Assembly: GCA_021777845.1 (NCBI GenBank)
Contig: JAJYDB010000017.1
Location: forward strand, 1 to 34,003
Origin: Planctomycetota bacterium
Lineage (GTDB): Bacteria; Planctomycetota; Planctomycetia; Isosphaerales; Isosphaeraceae
Direction of reading: 5' to 3'
Length of the DNA: 34,003 nt
This document shows positions 23,301 through 31,560 of the stretch, piece after piece. Under the pieces are notes generated by a model, which searched no databases, was not told where the DNA came from, and worked only from the letters and a program-made list of their open reading frames with translations. The translations under genes and the position numbers were made by a program. How positions within the stretch are numbered: position 1 is the stretch's first letter; every line of letters starts with the position of its first letter.

Positions 23301-24145
23301 AGTCGTCGTGGCGGGGGACGTCGTGGACGCCGCCGTCGCTGCTGGGCGGCGCGGTCGTCGAGCGCAGTCTTTGGGACGTCCGGCTGCCTTGGAACGCGGC
23401 GATCGTCGGTGCGCCGGCGGGTTGGTCGGACGAGAACACGTGGTACTGGGACAACTACGTGTTCAAGCGACGGCCGACGATGGACTCGAACGCGTTGTGG
23501 GCGTGGACCGCGTCGCGGACGAGTTCGGAGGCGGGGACGCTCGACGAGCCGGCGGGGCGGGGCGACGACCACGACTATTTGTTCGGCGCGGCGGGTTCGC
23601 CGGGGCCGCTGCGGCTGTGGATCGTGTCGAGGGCGGGGCTGGTTGCGGTCTGTTCGGGGTTTGTGCTGGCGGCCGGGGTGTTGTTGATTTTTGGCAAGCC
23701 GGGAGCGCGTCCGGTGTGGGCGGCGACGGCGGTTGCGTTGCTGCTCGCGGCGGCGGCGCTGCGTCCGAGCGTGGCGCCGGCGGCGGCGCAGGCGGGACTG
23801 CTCGGGGTGCTGCTCGCGTTGCTCGCGGCCTGGATGCACAGGTCGAGCGAGCGTCGACGACCGCGACCAGCCTACGGCGAGTCGGTCGGCTCGTCGGGGA
23901 ACACGGCGTCGGGGTTGTCGCCGCGAACGGCGCCGGCGATTCCGCCGGCGGGGTCGGACGACTCGACCGCGATTCGCGTCCGGCCCGTCGCGACGTCGGC
24001 GCCTGCGCAGGCGACGACCGTCGATCGTCAGGCGGTCGCGCCGACGGAACCGCCGGGGAGCGCGACGTCGGCCGAGGTCGCGGCGCCGGGCGAGGTCGAA
24101 TCGACGCGCGACCGGCTCAAGCCGCGGCTGGAGCCTGGATTATGA
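20363..24145 (+). CDS. Large secreted beta-rich protein with C-terminal membrane helices (unit 1)
   Basis: 1260 residues from the ATG at 20363; TTG starts at 20315 or near 20421 are also possible because no start has a good ribosome site. A signal peptide (WLGGLIAAVCLWVAGAAAA) lies near residues 30-50, then an Ala/Pro-rich linker. From about 115 a long series of beta-rich segments follows: an N-terminal block with LLKRLTQPDFVLLRGDEA, then DPPYVVDAVAIAG and GEAG-type loops, and later WDVRLPWNAAIVGAP before the membrane part. Three hydrophobic segments lie near 1086-1112, 1119-1135 and 1142-1159, followed by a Pro/Ser/Thr-rich tail of about 95 residues on the other side. No enzyme motif is visible. 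The stop overlaps the start of the next gene (ATGA). The codons mostly end in G. The layout matches both halves of the next protein; function unknown, envelope location likely. Confidence 0.85.
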   Translation: MYFWVRRGFGRRPRGIDRTLSIERVGERAWLGGLIAAVCLWVAGAAAARGQDRAASTTKEARPPAASTRAARTLVAPATSRANAPVAAEEPKEAGTRPGLEPPAGSTSGAIELFVGGPGDIETLLKRLTQPDFVLLRGDEARAYAESKRAGGTRAGEAGDPPYVVDAVAIAGTANDERVDLTATYGVVAAAGAEGPVWVTVGLDGQTIVDASEGGRPIAVRAGARGAWQVEVAAGAHTVQVRFKARLKANAEGRRLDVAIPEAASTGFTIDVERRVLDATVGDAEPAAALSIRDGQATRLTARLTPRPRLELSWRVESEPGAQLPPLLSIRGEIALEVEAASLQTRSSWEIQSLRGAARSLQFVLDPGDEVLELELDGQPLPAGIDRGDGTAPKLTIPLFEPLRAGPSKRLVMTTRRAIEASKPFEFRGFPLVDAKEQSGAIGVAHGSNLWVDGNARRGLSRIDPRSELPAELRARPGTSLAYQFLDQPFELRLRVEPSRPLIRAEARTTIVLSAAAARVETLFDVRTARGRLFELSMDLPAGLELESVGPDATVATFQVSRAERGAERAASTRTLDGALAAEAGRTLTIRPSASARESGAFALRFVGRQAIDPTRPVELKMFRIRDTVSAGGRVVVAADRDLTVDLAGDDRASAVPSPFRAAVLPIPSDWPTPPGVRLDAAALWLRFDGEAETLALRVTPHRRTIEHETSLTLAVERGGVEVTQETSVRARFGTLESLDVLVPANLEGRWEALGSEIRRREDLGALPGGGRRVRLTLATSTDRARLRMRYRPPGSASLESGRGASFVVDWIRPAEGAALPTRATINTDPGLTPRLIGEGWRRDDAGESSGSAVDVAGAARLRAERDAGGLDPPLDLEVEVPELVGLPKVVVSRMWLRTTAGTGGELRTSARLRVETRGSALDLALPAGAEWVRARVAGETLGRIERLPSNAGYRLPLPVATRGAGGPILVELEFVAPAESSWRGTSWTPPSLLGGAVVERSLWDVRLPWNAAIVGAPAGWSDENTWYWDNYVFKRRPTMDSNALWAWTASRTSSEAGTLDEPAGRGDDHDYLFGAAGSPGPLRLWIVSRAGLVAVCSGFVLAAGVLLIFGKPGARPVWAATAVALLLAAAALRPSVAPAAAQAGLLGVLLALLAAWMHRSSERRRPRPAYGESVGSSGNTASGLSPRTAPAIPPAGSDDSTAIRVRPVATSAPAQATTVDRQAVAPTEPPGSATSAEVAAPGEVESTRDRLKPRLEPGL

Positions 24146-27100
24146 GCATGCGCGTCTGGCTGCGGCGGGCGATGGCGGCGGCGTTGCTGCTCGCGGCGGT
24201 CGCGGCGCGCGGCGACGACGCTCCGACGGCGCCGGGCGACGCGAGCGACGGAGCGCCTCTGGAGATCATCCGGGCGCGGGTTGCGGGCGACGCGGCGTTC
24301 GGATTATTCCCGCCGGGAACCGAGCTGCGCGGCCTCGGTTTCGAGGAGTTCGAGGGATTAGTCGCGCGGGCTCGGGCGGGTTCGCGGCGCGTGACGTCGC
24401 GGCGCGCCGCGCGGATTGTGCGGGCGCGGCACTTCGCGGTCTGGCGCGACGACGTGCTCACGGGTCGTTCCGAGTTGCGCGTGGAGCCGGGTTCGGAGTC
24501 GCCGGGGGACGTCGCGATCGAGCCTTGGACGCCGTCGTTGGAGGCTCGCGCGGCGAGCGAGCGGACGTTGGTCGCGAGCGACGCGTCGGGCCGATTGCTG
24601 CTGCGGTTCGCGGGTCGGGAGGCGTTCGAGACGGCGCTGGGCTGGCGACAGCACGGCTACGCGGAGGCGGGGTCGGGAGTGCGGACGGTCCGGCTGGGAT
24701 TGCCCGCGTGCACGCCGAGCGTTCTGTTTCTCGACCTCCCCGCGGGGTGGGTGCCCGAGGCCGAGGGTCGACCGGTCGAGCGCGCGCCGGCCGCGGATCC
24801 GGCGGTCGCGGGGGACGTCGGGCCGGCCGCCGGCTGGACGCGCTGGCGGATGGACGGCGCGGGCGGCATGATCGCGCTGCGGCTGCGTTCGCGCAACGGC
24901 GCGACGGCGCGAAGCGCGGTCGAACCGCGGCCGTGGACCGTCGGCGGCACGACGCGGATCGACGTCGACGGCGCGACGGCGCGCTGGACCGCGGTCTGGC
25001 GCGTCGAGCGCGAGGAGTCCGGGCCGACGCGGTTCGGAGTCGAGCTCGACCCGGGGATCGAGCTGCTCGAAGCCTCGGGGCCGGACGTCGAGTCGTTCCA
25101 GTTGGAGCCGAGCGAAGGTGCCGGCAAGGCGGGGCGGGCGGCGGTGACGTTCCGATCGACGAGCGCCGTCGCGAGCGAGTTGACGTTGCGGGGCACGGCG
25201 GCGGTCGTCGACGAAGGCGACTGGCGGATCCCGTCCGCGCGGCCGACGGGGGGGGTCTGGAGCGGCGGGACGACGCGGGTGCGGATCGGGTCGGGGCGGG
25301 TGGTGCGAGAGTGCCGGCCGATCAGCGGGCGCCTGCTCGCGGACGCGACGCCGCGCACGCCGACAAGCGTCGCCGACGACCGCGCCGAATTCGTCTTCGA
25401 CGCCCCCGCGCCGCGGTCGCCGGCGGTGCTCGTGTTCCGCAAGCCTTGGGTCGATGCGACGGTCGAGGTCCGCGGCCAGCTCTTGCTCGGCAACGCCGCG
25501 CCGCGGCTCGAATGCCAGTTGAATTGGTTGCCGAGGCGCGGCCGGCCGCTGGAGCTCGACTTTGAGCTGCCGCCGTCGTGGACCGCGGATCGCGTCGAGA
25601 TCGTCGGTCGCGGCGAGCCGATCGGCTGGCATCCGGAGCCGCTCGCGGGGGGTGCGACGCGGATTCGCGCGGCGGCGCCGTCGGACGAGACGCGGCGCGG
25701 GCCGATCGTGGTGCGGGTGGCGGCGACGTCGTCGCTGCCGGGGGGTCAAGGACCGCTCGCCTTGCCCCGGGTGCGGCCGACGTCGGCGCGGGTCGCCGAC
25801 GAGCTCTGGCTGTCGTGGACCGAGCCCGACCTCTTGATCGAGCCGATCGAGGCGCGGGGGCTGGCGTGGATCGAGCCGGCGCTGGTGCTCGGCGCGACCG
25901 CCGCCGCGAAGTCGCTCGGCGAGCCGGCGCTCGATGCGAGCATGCCGCGGCAGGCGCTCGCGTGGCGTTGGATCGAGCCGCGCGGCGAGGCGCGGATCGA
26001 CCGTCGTCGCATCGCGGCGGACGAGCCGGGGCGGATCGAGATGCGGGCGGTCGCGCGTTCCGACCGGCTCGCGCTCGACTGGCGGATCGACGTCGACCTG
26101 GGCGAGAGGTTGACGCGCGGCGTGACGCTGGTCGCGACGTCGGACCTGGCGGCGGGTTCGTCGCCGCGCGCGGTTGACGAGGAGACCGGCGAGACCTTGA
26201 GCGTCCGACGGGTCGCGGCTCCCCCCGCGGCGGGCGACGAGGGCGCGGCGGCGTCGGCCCGGCAAACCTGGCGCATCGAGTTCCCCGAGCCGCGTCAAGG
26301 CCGCGTGGTGATCAGGATCGACCAGGACCGCGCTTGGAGCGCGTCGGTCGCGCCGCCGCTGCTCGCGTTCGCGGCGCCTCGACGCGTGTTCGGCGCGGTT
26401 CTCGTGGGCCAGGGGGCGGGCGTGCGGGTGTCGTCGCGGTGCCCGGGGGGGTCGCGGCTCGATGCGGGCGTGCTCGAGCGGCGGCTCTCGACCTGGGGCG
26501 CGACCGCGAGCGCCGCGGCCTCGGCGTCAACCCGCTGGATCGACGCCTACGTCTATCAAGCCGCCGACGCGACGCTCGCCCTCGACATCGAAGTTCCCGC
26601 CGCGGAAACCGGCGACGGCATCATTCAAGAGGCCGTCCTGCAAACCGCGATCGAGCCCGAGACCGACGCGACCACGCGACGACATCGCCTCGCGCTCACC
26701 GTCGCGACCGTCGCGGCGAGCACGCTCGAATTCGAGCTGCCCGCGGGCTCGACGCTCGCGCGTTGCCGCGTCGACGGCCGCCCCGCGACGCCGGTCCGAC
26801 GCGGCGACGGACTCGCGATCGCGCTGCCCGCGACCCGTCCGAACCGGCCCGGCGCGATCGAGGTCGCGCTCGATTATCTGACGCCGCCGTCCCCCGCCAC
26901 CCCCGCGTCCGCGACGCTGATCCAGCCCGAGCCGCCGCGATTCTCCTGGCCGTGCACGTCGTTTCGCTGGGAGCTGGTCGTCCCGCGCGACTACGACGTC
27001 GAACAAGTCGGCACCGCCTGGACGAGCGCCGACCCCGCGCCGATCGCGACCGTGCGCGACGCCTTGCTCGACCCGTGGCGCAGGCTCTGGACGCGTTCGT

Positions 27101-30100
27101 CGCGCGGCCCCGACAACCGCGCGGAGGAGGCGACCTCGCACTCCGCGACGCCCGAAAACGCGACGCTCGGCGAGTATCTCGCGCTCCGCGACGGCGGCGC
27201 GCGGCCGGTCGTGATGGATCGCGTCGCGCTCTCGGCGGCGGGCTGGGGACCGCGCTCGCGCGGCCCGAGGGACGGACGCGGCGCGACGTCGGGTCCGACC
27301 GCCGACGACCCGCTCGCGGCGCTCGGTTTGAGCGCGACGCCGATCGCCGGCGCGGTGCTTGTGACCACGATCGAGGAAACCCCCGCGCGGACCGACGGCG
27401 GCTTCGACGACGACGCGACGCGACGCGGCTGGGAGCGCGCCGTGCGCGCCGCGGTCGCTTACGGAGCCGATGACGCCGATCGGTTGCAGTCGTTTGAACG
27501 TTGGCGGCGCGAGCCGACGCCGCGCGCCGTCGCCGAGCCGAGCGACATCCGCGCCGGCCACGTCGTTCGCAGGTTTGTCGCGAACGGCCTGCCCGCGTCC
27601 GGCACCGCGGTCCGACTCGTCGATCGCCGCGCCGTCGGCAGCGCGCGGTGGGCGTGCGCCTGCGCCGTGCTCGCGGTCGGCTGCGCGCTCCGGCGTCGAG
27701 CGCTCGCGCTCCGCCTCGGACTCGTCGCCGCGGTCGTCGCGGTCGCCGGGCTGATGTTCGTGCCCGCGTTCGCGCGCGGCCTCGGCTTCGCGGCGGCGGG
27801 ACTCGCGGCCGGGCTCGCCGTCGTGATCGTCTGGCTCCGCGACGCCCGTCGCGCTCCTTTCGAGTCCTCGACGAGTTCGAGTCCGTCGTCGCGCTCGACC
27901 ACGCCGCGGGCGCGCGCCGCCGGCTTCGGCTCGACCGTGACCCCGATCGCGCTCGCGGCGTTCACGGTCACCGCCCTCGCCACGACGCGCCCCGGCCGCG
28001 CCGACGCGCCCCAAGCGACCGCGCGGCAAACCCCCAACGCCCCCAACGACCGCACGCACGCGATCATCGCGCTCGAAGTCTTCGACGGCCCGCCCGACCC
28101 CGCCGCGCGGCCGTCGCGCGTCTGGCTTCGCCTCGACGACTATCGACGCCTGGTCCGACTCGCGGAGGGCAAGCGGCGGAGCGCCGACGACGACGCCTTC
28201 CCCACGATCCGGCTCGCGAGCGCTCGGCACGACGTCGTTTGGACCGAGCCCCGGCAGGCGCGCGTCGCGAGCACGCTCGACCTCGTGAACCTGGCCGCCG
28301 CGACGTCGTCGTGGGAGCTGCCGATCGCGGGCTCGTTCGATCTGAGCGCGACCGTCGACGGCCGGCCGACGGCGTTGCGGGTGCGGCCGGGCGGGAAAAC
28401 GGCGTCGGTCGAGGTCGCGGGCGCGGGCGTACACCGCGTCGTCCTCGAACGCTCCATCGAGACCAAGTCGAGCGCCGACGGACGCTCGCTGCGCCTGCCG
28501 GTCAACCCCTCGTCGACCGCCGCGGTCGTCGTCGCCGCGATCCCCGGCGCGCGCGACGTCGAACTCGTCGGCCCCGACGCAACCTCGACCCGACCCGCGG
28601 GCGAGCCTCCTTGGACGTCGCCTCTGGGCGCGATCGCCCTCGTCGAGCTCCGCAGACGCACCGACGAGCCGGGCGCGCGGCCGGCCCGCGTCGGCTCGGT
28701 CGAAGGGCTGATGCTCTGGGACGCCGAGTCCGCGGGCGACCGACTCCGCGCGCGATTGACCTGCCGCGCGCCCGGCGGCATCCGCGCGCTCCGCATCGCG
28801 ATCGACCCCGGCGCGCGGGTCCGCGCCCCGATGCTCGCCGGCCTCGTCGAAGCGCGGATCGACGCGACCGGCGATCGACCCGTCTGGCTCGCGCGCTTCG
28901 AGCCCCCCCTCCCCGACGGCGCGGTCGTGAACCTCGACGTCTTCCGCCCGATCGCGAACCCGTCCGCCGCCGCGGCCGCCGCCAACGCCGCCGCGGTCAC
29001 CCCCGATCCCGAGGCGATCTCCGACCGCAAACCGCCCGAACTCGACCCGATCGACTTCGAAACCTTCAGCGCCAACCTCGCGCTCCGCAGGCCCGCCGAC
29101 TGGACCGGACGCCTGCCGCGCGCCGCCGACGCCATCGACGCCATGACCGAAGAGGCCTTCGTCCGCGCCTGGGGCGAACTGCCCGTCGAGCCGCTCACGC
29201 TCTCCGGTGTCGTCCGCGTCGCGCGCCAGACCGGCCCCGCCGTCGCGCTCGGACCGCGACCCTCCGCGCCCCGTCTCACAACCTCGGTCGAATATCGCAT
29301 CGGCGCGGGCCTCGTCGAGGCGATCTTCGAAATCGAGGCGTTCGACCCCGCGCGACCCGTCCGCGAACTCACCTTCGACCTCGCGAACGCTCCCCGCGTC
29401 GTCGCCGTCGTCGCGCCCGACCTCACAAGCTGGGATCAGCCGAACCCCGCCGCGCTCCGGTTGCGGTTCGACGCCGCCTCCGCCCGCACGCGACGCCTCC
29501 GCGTCCAACTCGCCGTCCCGGCACACCGCGACCCACTCGCGAACGCCGCCGCCGCGTCCGCCGAGTTCGCGCTCCCGGCACCCTGGCTCCGCGACCCGCA
29601 CGCCGCCGCGACCACCGCCGAGATCACCCTGCGAGCCGCATCCAAAGCCTGGTTCGACGACGGTCCCGGCATCACCCGACTCGCCGCCCCCTCCGCGACC
29701 AACCCCATCGCGACCGCCCCGCGCTCCGACGCCGACGCCCCCCACGCCGTCGTCGCCGCCTATCGCGTCGCCCTCCCCGAAGGACCCGGCACGCTCCACT
29801 GGCGACCCGAGCCCCCGCGACTCGGCGTCCTCTCTCGCTCGCAGCTCACCCTCCTGCCCCGCAACGCCCTCTGGTCCTCGATCCTCGACGTCGCCGCCAA
29901 AGGCGGACCCATCGACGTCGTCCACGCGCGCATCCCCACCGAGTGGGCCGCCGCCGTCCACGTCCGCGTCGTCGGCGACGACGCCCGCGTCACCACCCAG
30001 CAACGCGGCACGCTCACCTATCTCTCCATCTATCCCCAAAACCCGATTTGGGGCGGTCGACGCATCCTCCTCCGCGCCGATCGACGCCTCGAAGCCGCGC

Positions 30101-31560
30101 GCGCCGTCGACTTCCCGCGCCTCGAGCCCCTCGGCCAAGGCTCGGTCGACGCCTACCTCGCCGTCGCCTCCGCCGGAGGCCGCGAACCACGCCTCGAAGC
30201 CTCCTCAGGCCTCGAACCCTCCGCCGACGCCGCTCGCTTCGCCGCCGCCGACTTCCAGGTCCCGCCCGGCGTCCCCACCCAGGTCTTTCACGTGCTCCGC
30301 GACGACTGGAACCTCCGCGTGCAAGGACCCGGCGACCTCGACTCCGCCGGCGACTCCGACTCCCCGCGCGTCCTCGACGCCGAAGTCGAAATGACCCTCG
30401 CCCCCGACCGCTCGATCCTCGGTCGCGCCCGCGGCCGCGTCGTCGCGCGCGGCGCCGCCTACCTCGCCGTCGACCTCCCCCCCCACGCCGTGCCGATCTG
30501 GCTCGGCGTCGGTTCGACCCCCACCCGGCTCCTCGTCGCGCCCAACGGCCGACGCCTCATCCCCCTCGGACCCGAGACCGCAACCAAGTTCGACCTGCTC
30601 TGGCGCGTCGACGCCACCCATGTCTTCGACCACGGTCAGGGCACCGCCCGCCTGCCGCGACTGCTCGGGCCCGCCGCCGCCGTCACCCTCGCCGCCTGGC
30701 GCCTCGAAGACGCCTTCCGCGTCGAGCCGCGCTCGCCCAGCCTCGAAACCTCAACCTGGGAACGACTCGCCTTCGAGCGCGCCCGCCGCGTCGCCCGTCG
30801 GATCGAAACCGCGCTCGACCTCCCCCGCAACGCCGGCTCCAAAAGCGTCGCGACCACCCCCGAAGCCCGCGCCGCGCTCGATGCCGAACTGACCGAATTC
30901 AACCTGCTCGCGCGCTCCGCCGCGCGGACCGCGGAGTGGTCCACGCCGCGCGGCGCCGGAGATCTTGCCGATCTCCCACCCGAACGCCGCGCCGTCGCGC
31001 GCATCGAGGCGCTGCGGTCGCGGCTCGCCGACCAGCTCGAAGCCGCGCAGCTCGCCGCCGCGGCGCGCGACCTCCGCAACGGTCTCCCACCCACCCTCGG
31101 AACCCCGGACGACCCCTCCGAATCCAGGCTCCGCGACGCCCCCGCCGAGTTCCGCCTGCACGCCGCCGGCGCACCCCTCGCCTTCCTCGCGACCGAGCTC
31201 GCCGGCGGCTCCGCGACCGACGCCACCCCGTGGTGGTCCTTGTCCGCCAACCCCGAGGCTCCCGCACAGTCGACGTCGAACCTCGCCGCGCCGCCGACCG
31301 CGAGCGTCGTCGTCATGTCCGCCGCGCTGCTCCTCTGCTTGGCACCGCTCGCGCTCGCCGACCGCAGCCGCGCCGCGCGTCGCGCCGCCCGCCTGCTCGC
31401 CGCCGCCGGACTCGCACTCGGCCTTGGACCCGCAGGCGCGGCGCTCGGCGTCGCGCTCGTCGCCGCCTCCTCGCGCTCGCGCAAAAACAAACCGTCGACC
31501 CGGAGCGGAATCCTGGTCGACGGTCGGAAGAGGCTGAACGAATTGCACTCGCCGGCGTGA
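24142..31560 (+). CDS. Giant secreted beta-rich membrane protein, fusion of two units related to the upstream protein
   Basis: 2472 residues. The ATG at 24142 overlaps the upstream stop and has CTGGAG 8 bases before it. A signal peptide (LRRAMAAALLLAAVAARG) leads. Unit 2 (about 40-1165) begins with FEEFEGLVARARAG (65-78) and an ARHFAVW...GRSELRVE block, has many beta strands, and ends in several membrane helices at about 1166-1233. Then comes a Ser/Thr-rich link and a second signal-like stretch, TPIALAAFTVTALATTRPGRADA (about 1266-1291). Unit 3 starts with LDDYRRLVRLAEGKRR (about 1330) and the matching ARHDVVW...ARVASTLDL block, and closes with helices at about 2386-2450 and a basic tail. No catalytic motif is visible. 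Codon wobble shifts from G to C along the gene. A scaffold or transport role in the envelope is a guess. Very long frames in other registers (26527-30138 minus, 27501-31580 plus) are shadows. Confidence 0.87.
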   Translation: MSMRVWLRRAMAAALLLAAVAARGDDAPTAPGDASDGAPLEIIRARVAGDAAFGLFPPGTELRGLGFEEFEGLVARARAGSRRVTSRRAARIVRARHFAVWRDDVLTGRSELRVEPGSESPGDVAIEPWTPSLEARAASERTLVASDASGRLLLRFAGREAFETALGWRQHGYAEAGSGVRTVRLGLPACTPSVLFLDLPAGWVPEAEGRPVERAPAADPAVAGDVGPAAGWTRWRMDGAGGMIALRLRSRNGATARSAVEPRPWTVGGTTRIDVDGATARWTAVWRVEREESGPTRFGVELDPGIELLEASGPDVESFQLEPSEGAGKAGRAAVTFRSTSAVASELTLRGTAAVVDEGDWRIPSARPTGGVWSGGTTRVRIGSGRVVRECRPISGRLLADATPRTPTSVADDRAEFVFDAPAPRSPAVLVFRKPWVDATVEVRGQLLLGNAAPRLECQLNWLPRRGRPLELDFELPPSWTADRVEIVGRGEPIGWHPEPLAGGATRIRAAAPSDETRRGPIVVRVAATSSLPGGQGPLALPRVRPTSARVADELWLSWTEPDLLIEPIEARGLAWIEPALVLGATAAAKSLGEPALDASMPRQALAWRWIEPRGEARIDRRRIAADEPGRIEMRAVARSDRLALDWRIDVDLGERLTRGVTLVATSDLAAGSSPRAVDEETGETLSVRRVAAPPAAGDEGAAASARQTWRIEFPEPRQGRVVIRIDQDRAWSASVAPPLLAFAAPRRVFGAVLVGQGAGVRVSSRCPGGSRLDAGVLERRLSTWGATASAAASASTRWIDAYVYQAADATLALDIEVPAAETGDGIIQEAVLQTAIEPETDATTRRHRLALTVATVAASTLEFELPAGSTLARCRVDGRPATPVRRGDGLAIALPATRPNRPGAIEVALDYLTPPSPATPASATLIQPEPPRFSWPCTSFRWELVVPRDYDVEQVGTAWTSADPAPIATVRDALLDPWRRLWTRSSRGPDNRAEEATSHSATPENATLGEYLALRDGGARPVVMDRVALSAAGWGPRSRGPRDGRGATSGPTADDPLAALGLSATPIAGAVLVTTIEETPARTDGGFDDDATRRGWERAVRAAVAYGADDADRLQSFERWRREPTPRAVAEPSDIRAGHVVRRFVANGLPASGTAVRLVDRRAVGSARWACACAVLAVGCALRRRALALRLGLVAAVVAVAGLMFVPAFARGLGFAAAGLAAGLAVVIVWLRDARRAPFESSTSSSPSSRSTTPRARAAGFGSTVTPIALAAFTVTALATTRPGRADAPQATARQTPNAPNDRTHAIIALEVFDGPPDPAARPSRVWLRLDDYRRLVRLAEGKRRSADDDAFPTIRLASARHDVVWTEPRQARVASTLDLVNLAAATSSWELPIAGSFDLSATVDGRPTALRVRPGGKTASVEVAGAGVHRVVLERSIETKSSADGRSLRLPVNPSSTAAVVVAAIPGARDVELVGPDATSTRPAGEPPWTSPLGAIALVELRRRTDEPGARPARVGSVEGLMLWDAESAGDRLRARLTCRAPGGIRALRIAIDPGARVRAPMLAGLVEARIDATGDRPVWLARFEPPLPDGAVVNLDVFRPIANPSAAAAAANAAAVTPDPEAISDRKPPELDPIDFETFSANLALRRPADWTGRLPRAADAIDAMTEEAFVRAWGELPVEPLTLSGVVRVARQTGPAVALGPRPSAPRLTTSVEYRIGAGLVEAIFEIEAFDPARPVRELTFDLANAPRVVAVVAPDLTSWDQPNPAALRLRFDAASARTRRLRVQLAVPAHRDPLANAAAASAEFALPAPWLRDPHAAATTAEITLRAASKAWFDDGPGITRLAAPSATNPIATAPRSDADAPHAVVAAYRVALPEGPGTLHWRPEPPRLGVLSRSQLTLLPRNALWSSILDVAAKGGPIDVVHARIPTEWAAAVHVRVVGDDARVTTQQRGTLTYLSIYPQNPIWGGRRILLRADRRLEAARAVDFPRLEPLGQGSVDAYLAVASAGGREPRLEASSGLEPSADAARFAAADFQVPPGVPTQVFHVLRDDWNLRVQGPGDLDSAGDSDSPRVLDAEVEMTLAPDRSILGRARGRVVARGAAYLAVDLPPHAVPIWLGVGSTPTRLLVAPNGRRLIPLGPETATKFDLLWRVDATHVFDHGQGTARLPRLLGPAAAVTLAAWRLEDAFRVEPRSPSLETSTWERLAFERARRVARRIETALDLPRNAGSKSVATTPEARAALDAELTEFNLLARSAARTAEWSTPRGAGDLADLPPERRAVARIEALRSRLADQLEAAQLAAAARDLRNGLPPTLGTPDDPSESRLRDAPAEFRLHAAGAPLAFLATELAGGSATDATPWWSLSANPEAPAQSTSNLAAPPTASVVVMSAALLLCLAPLALADRSRAARRAARLLAAAGLALGLGPAGAALGVALVAASSRSRKNKPSTRSGILVDGRKRLNELHSPA

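Noticed and set aside
21101-23839. 912-residue minus-strand frame rich in Arg, Pro and Gln
   Set aside because: Composition is that of an antisense reading of G-rich wobble codons; it lies wholly inside the first giant gene.
26527-30138. 1203-residue minus-strand frame
   Set aside because: Gly/Arg/Asp-rich mirror of the giant gene. The sense frame has signal peptide, membrane helices and coupling to the upstream gene.
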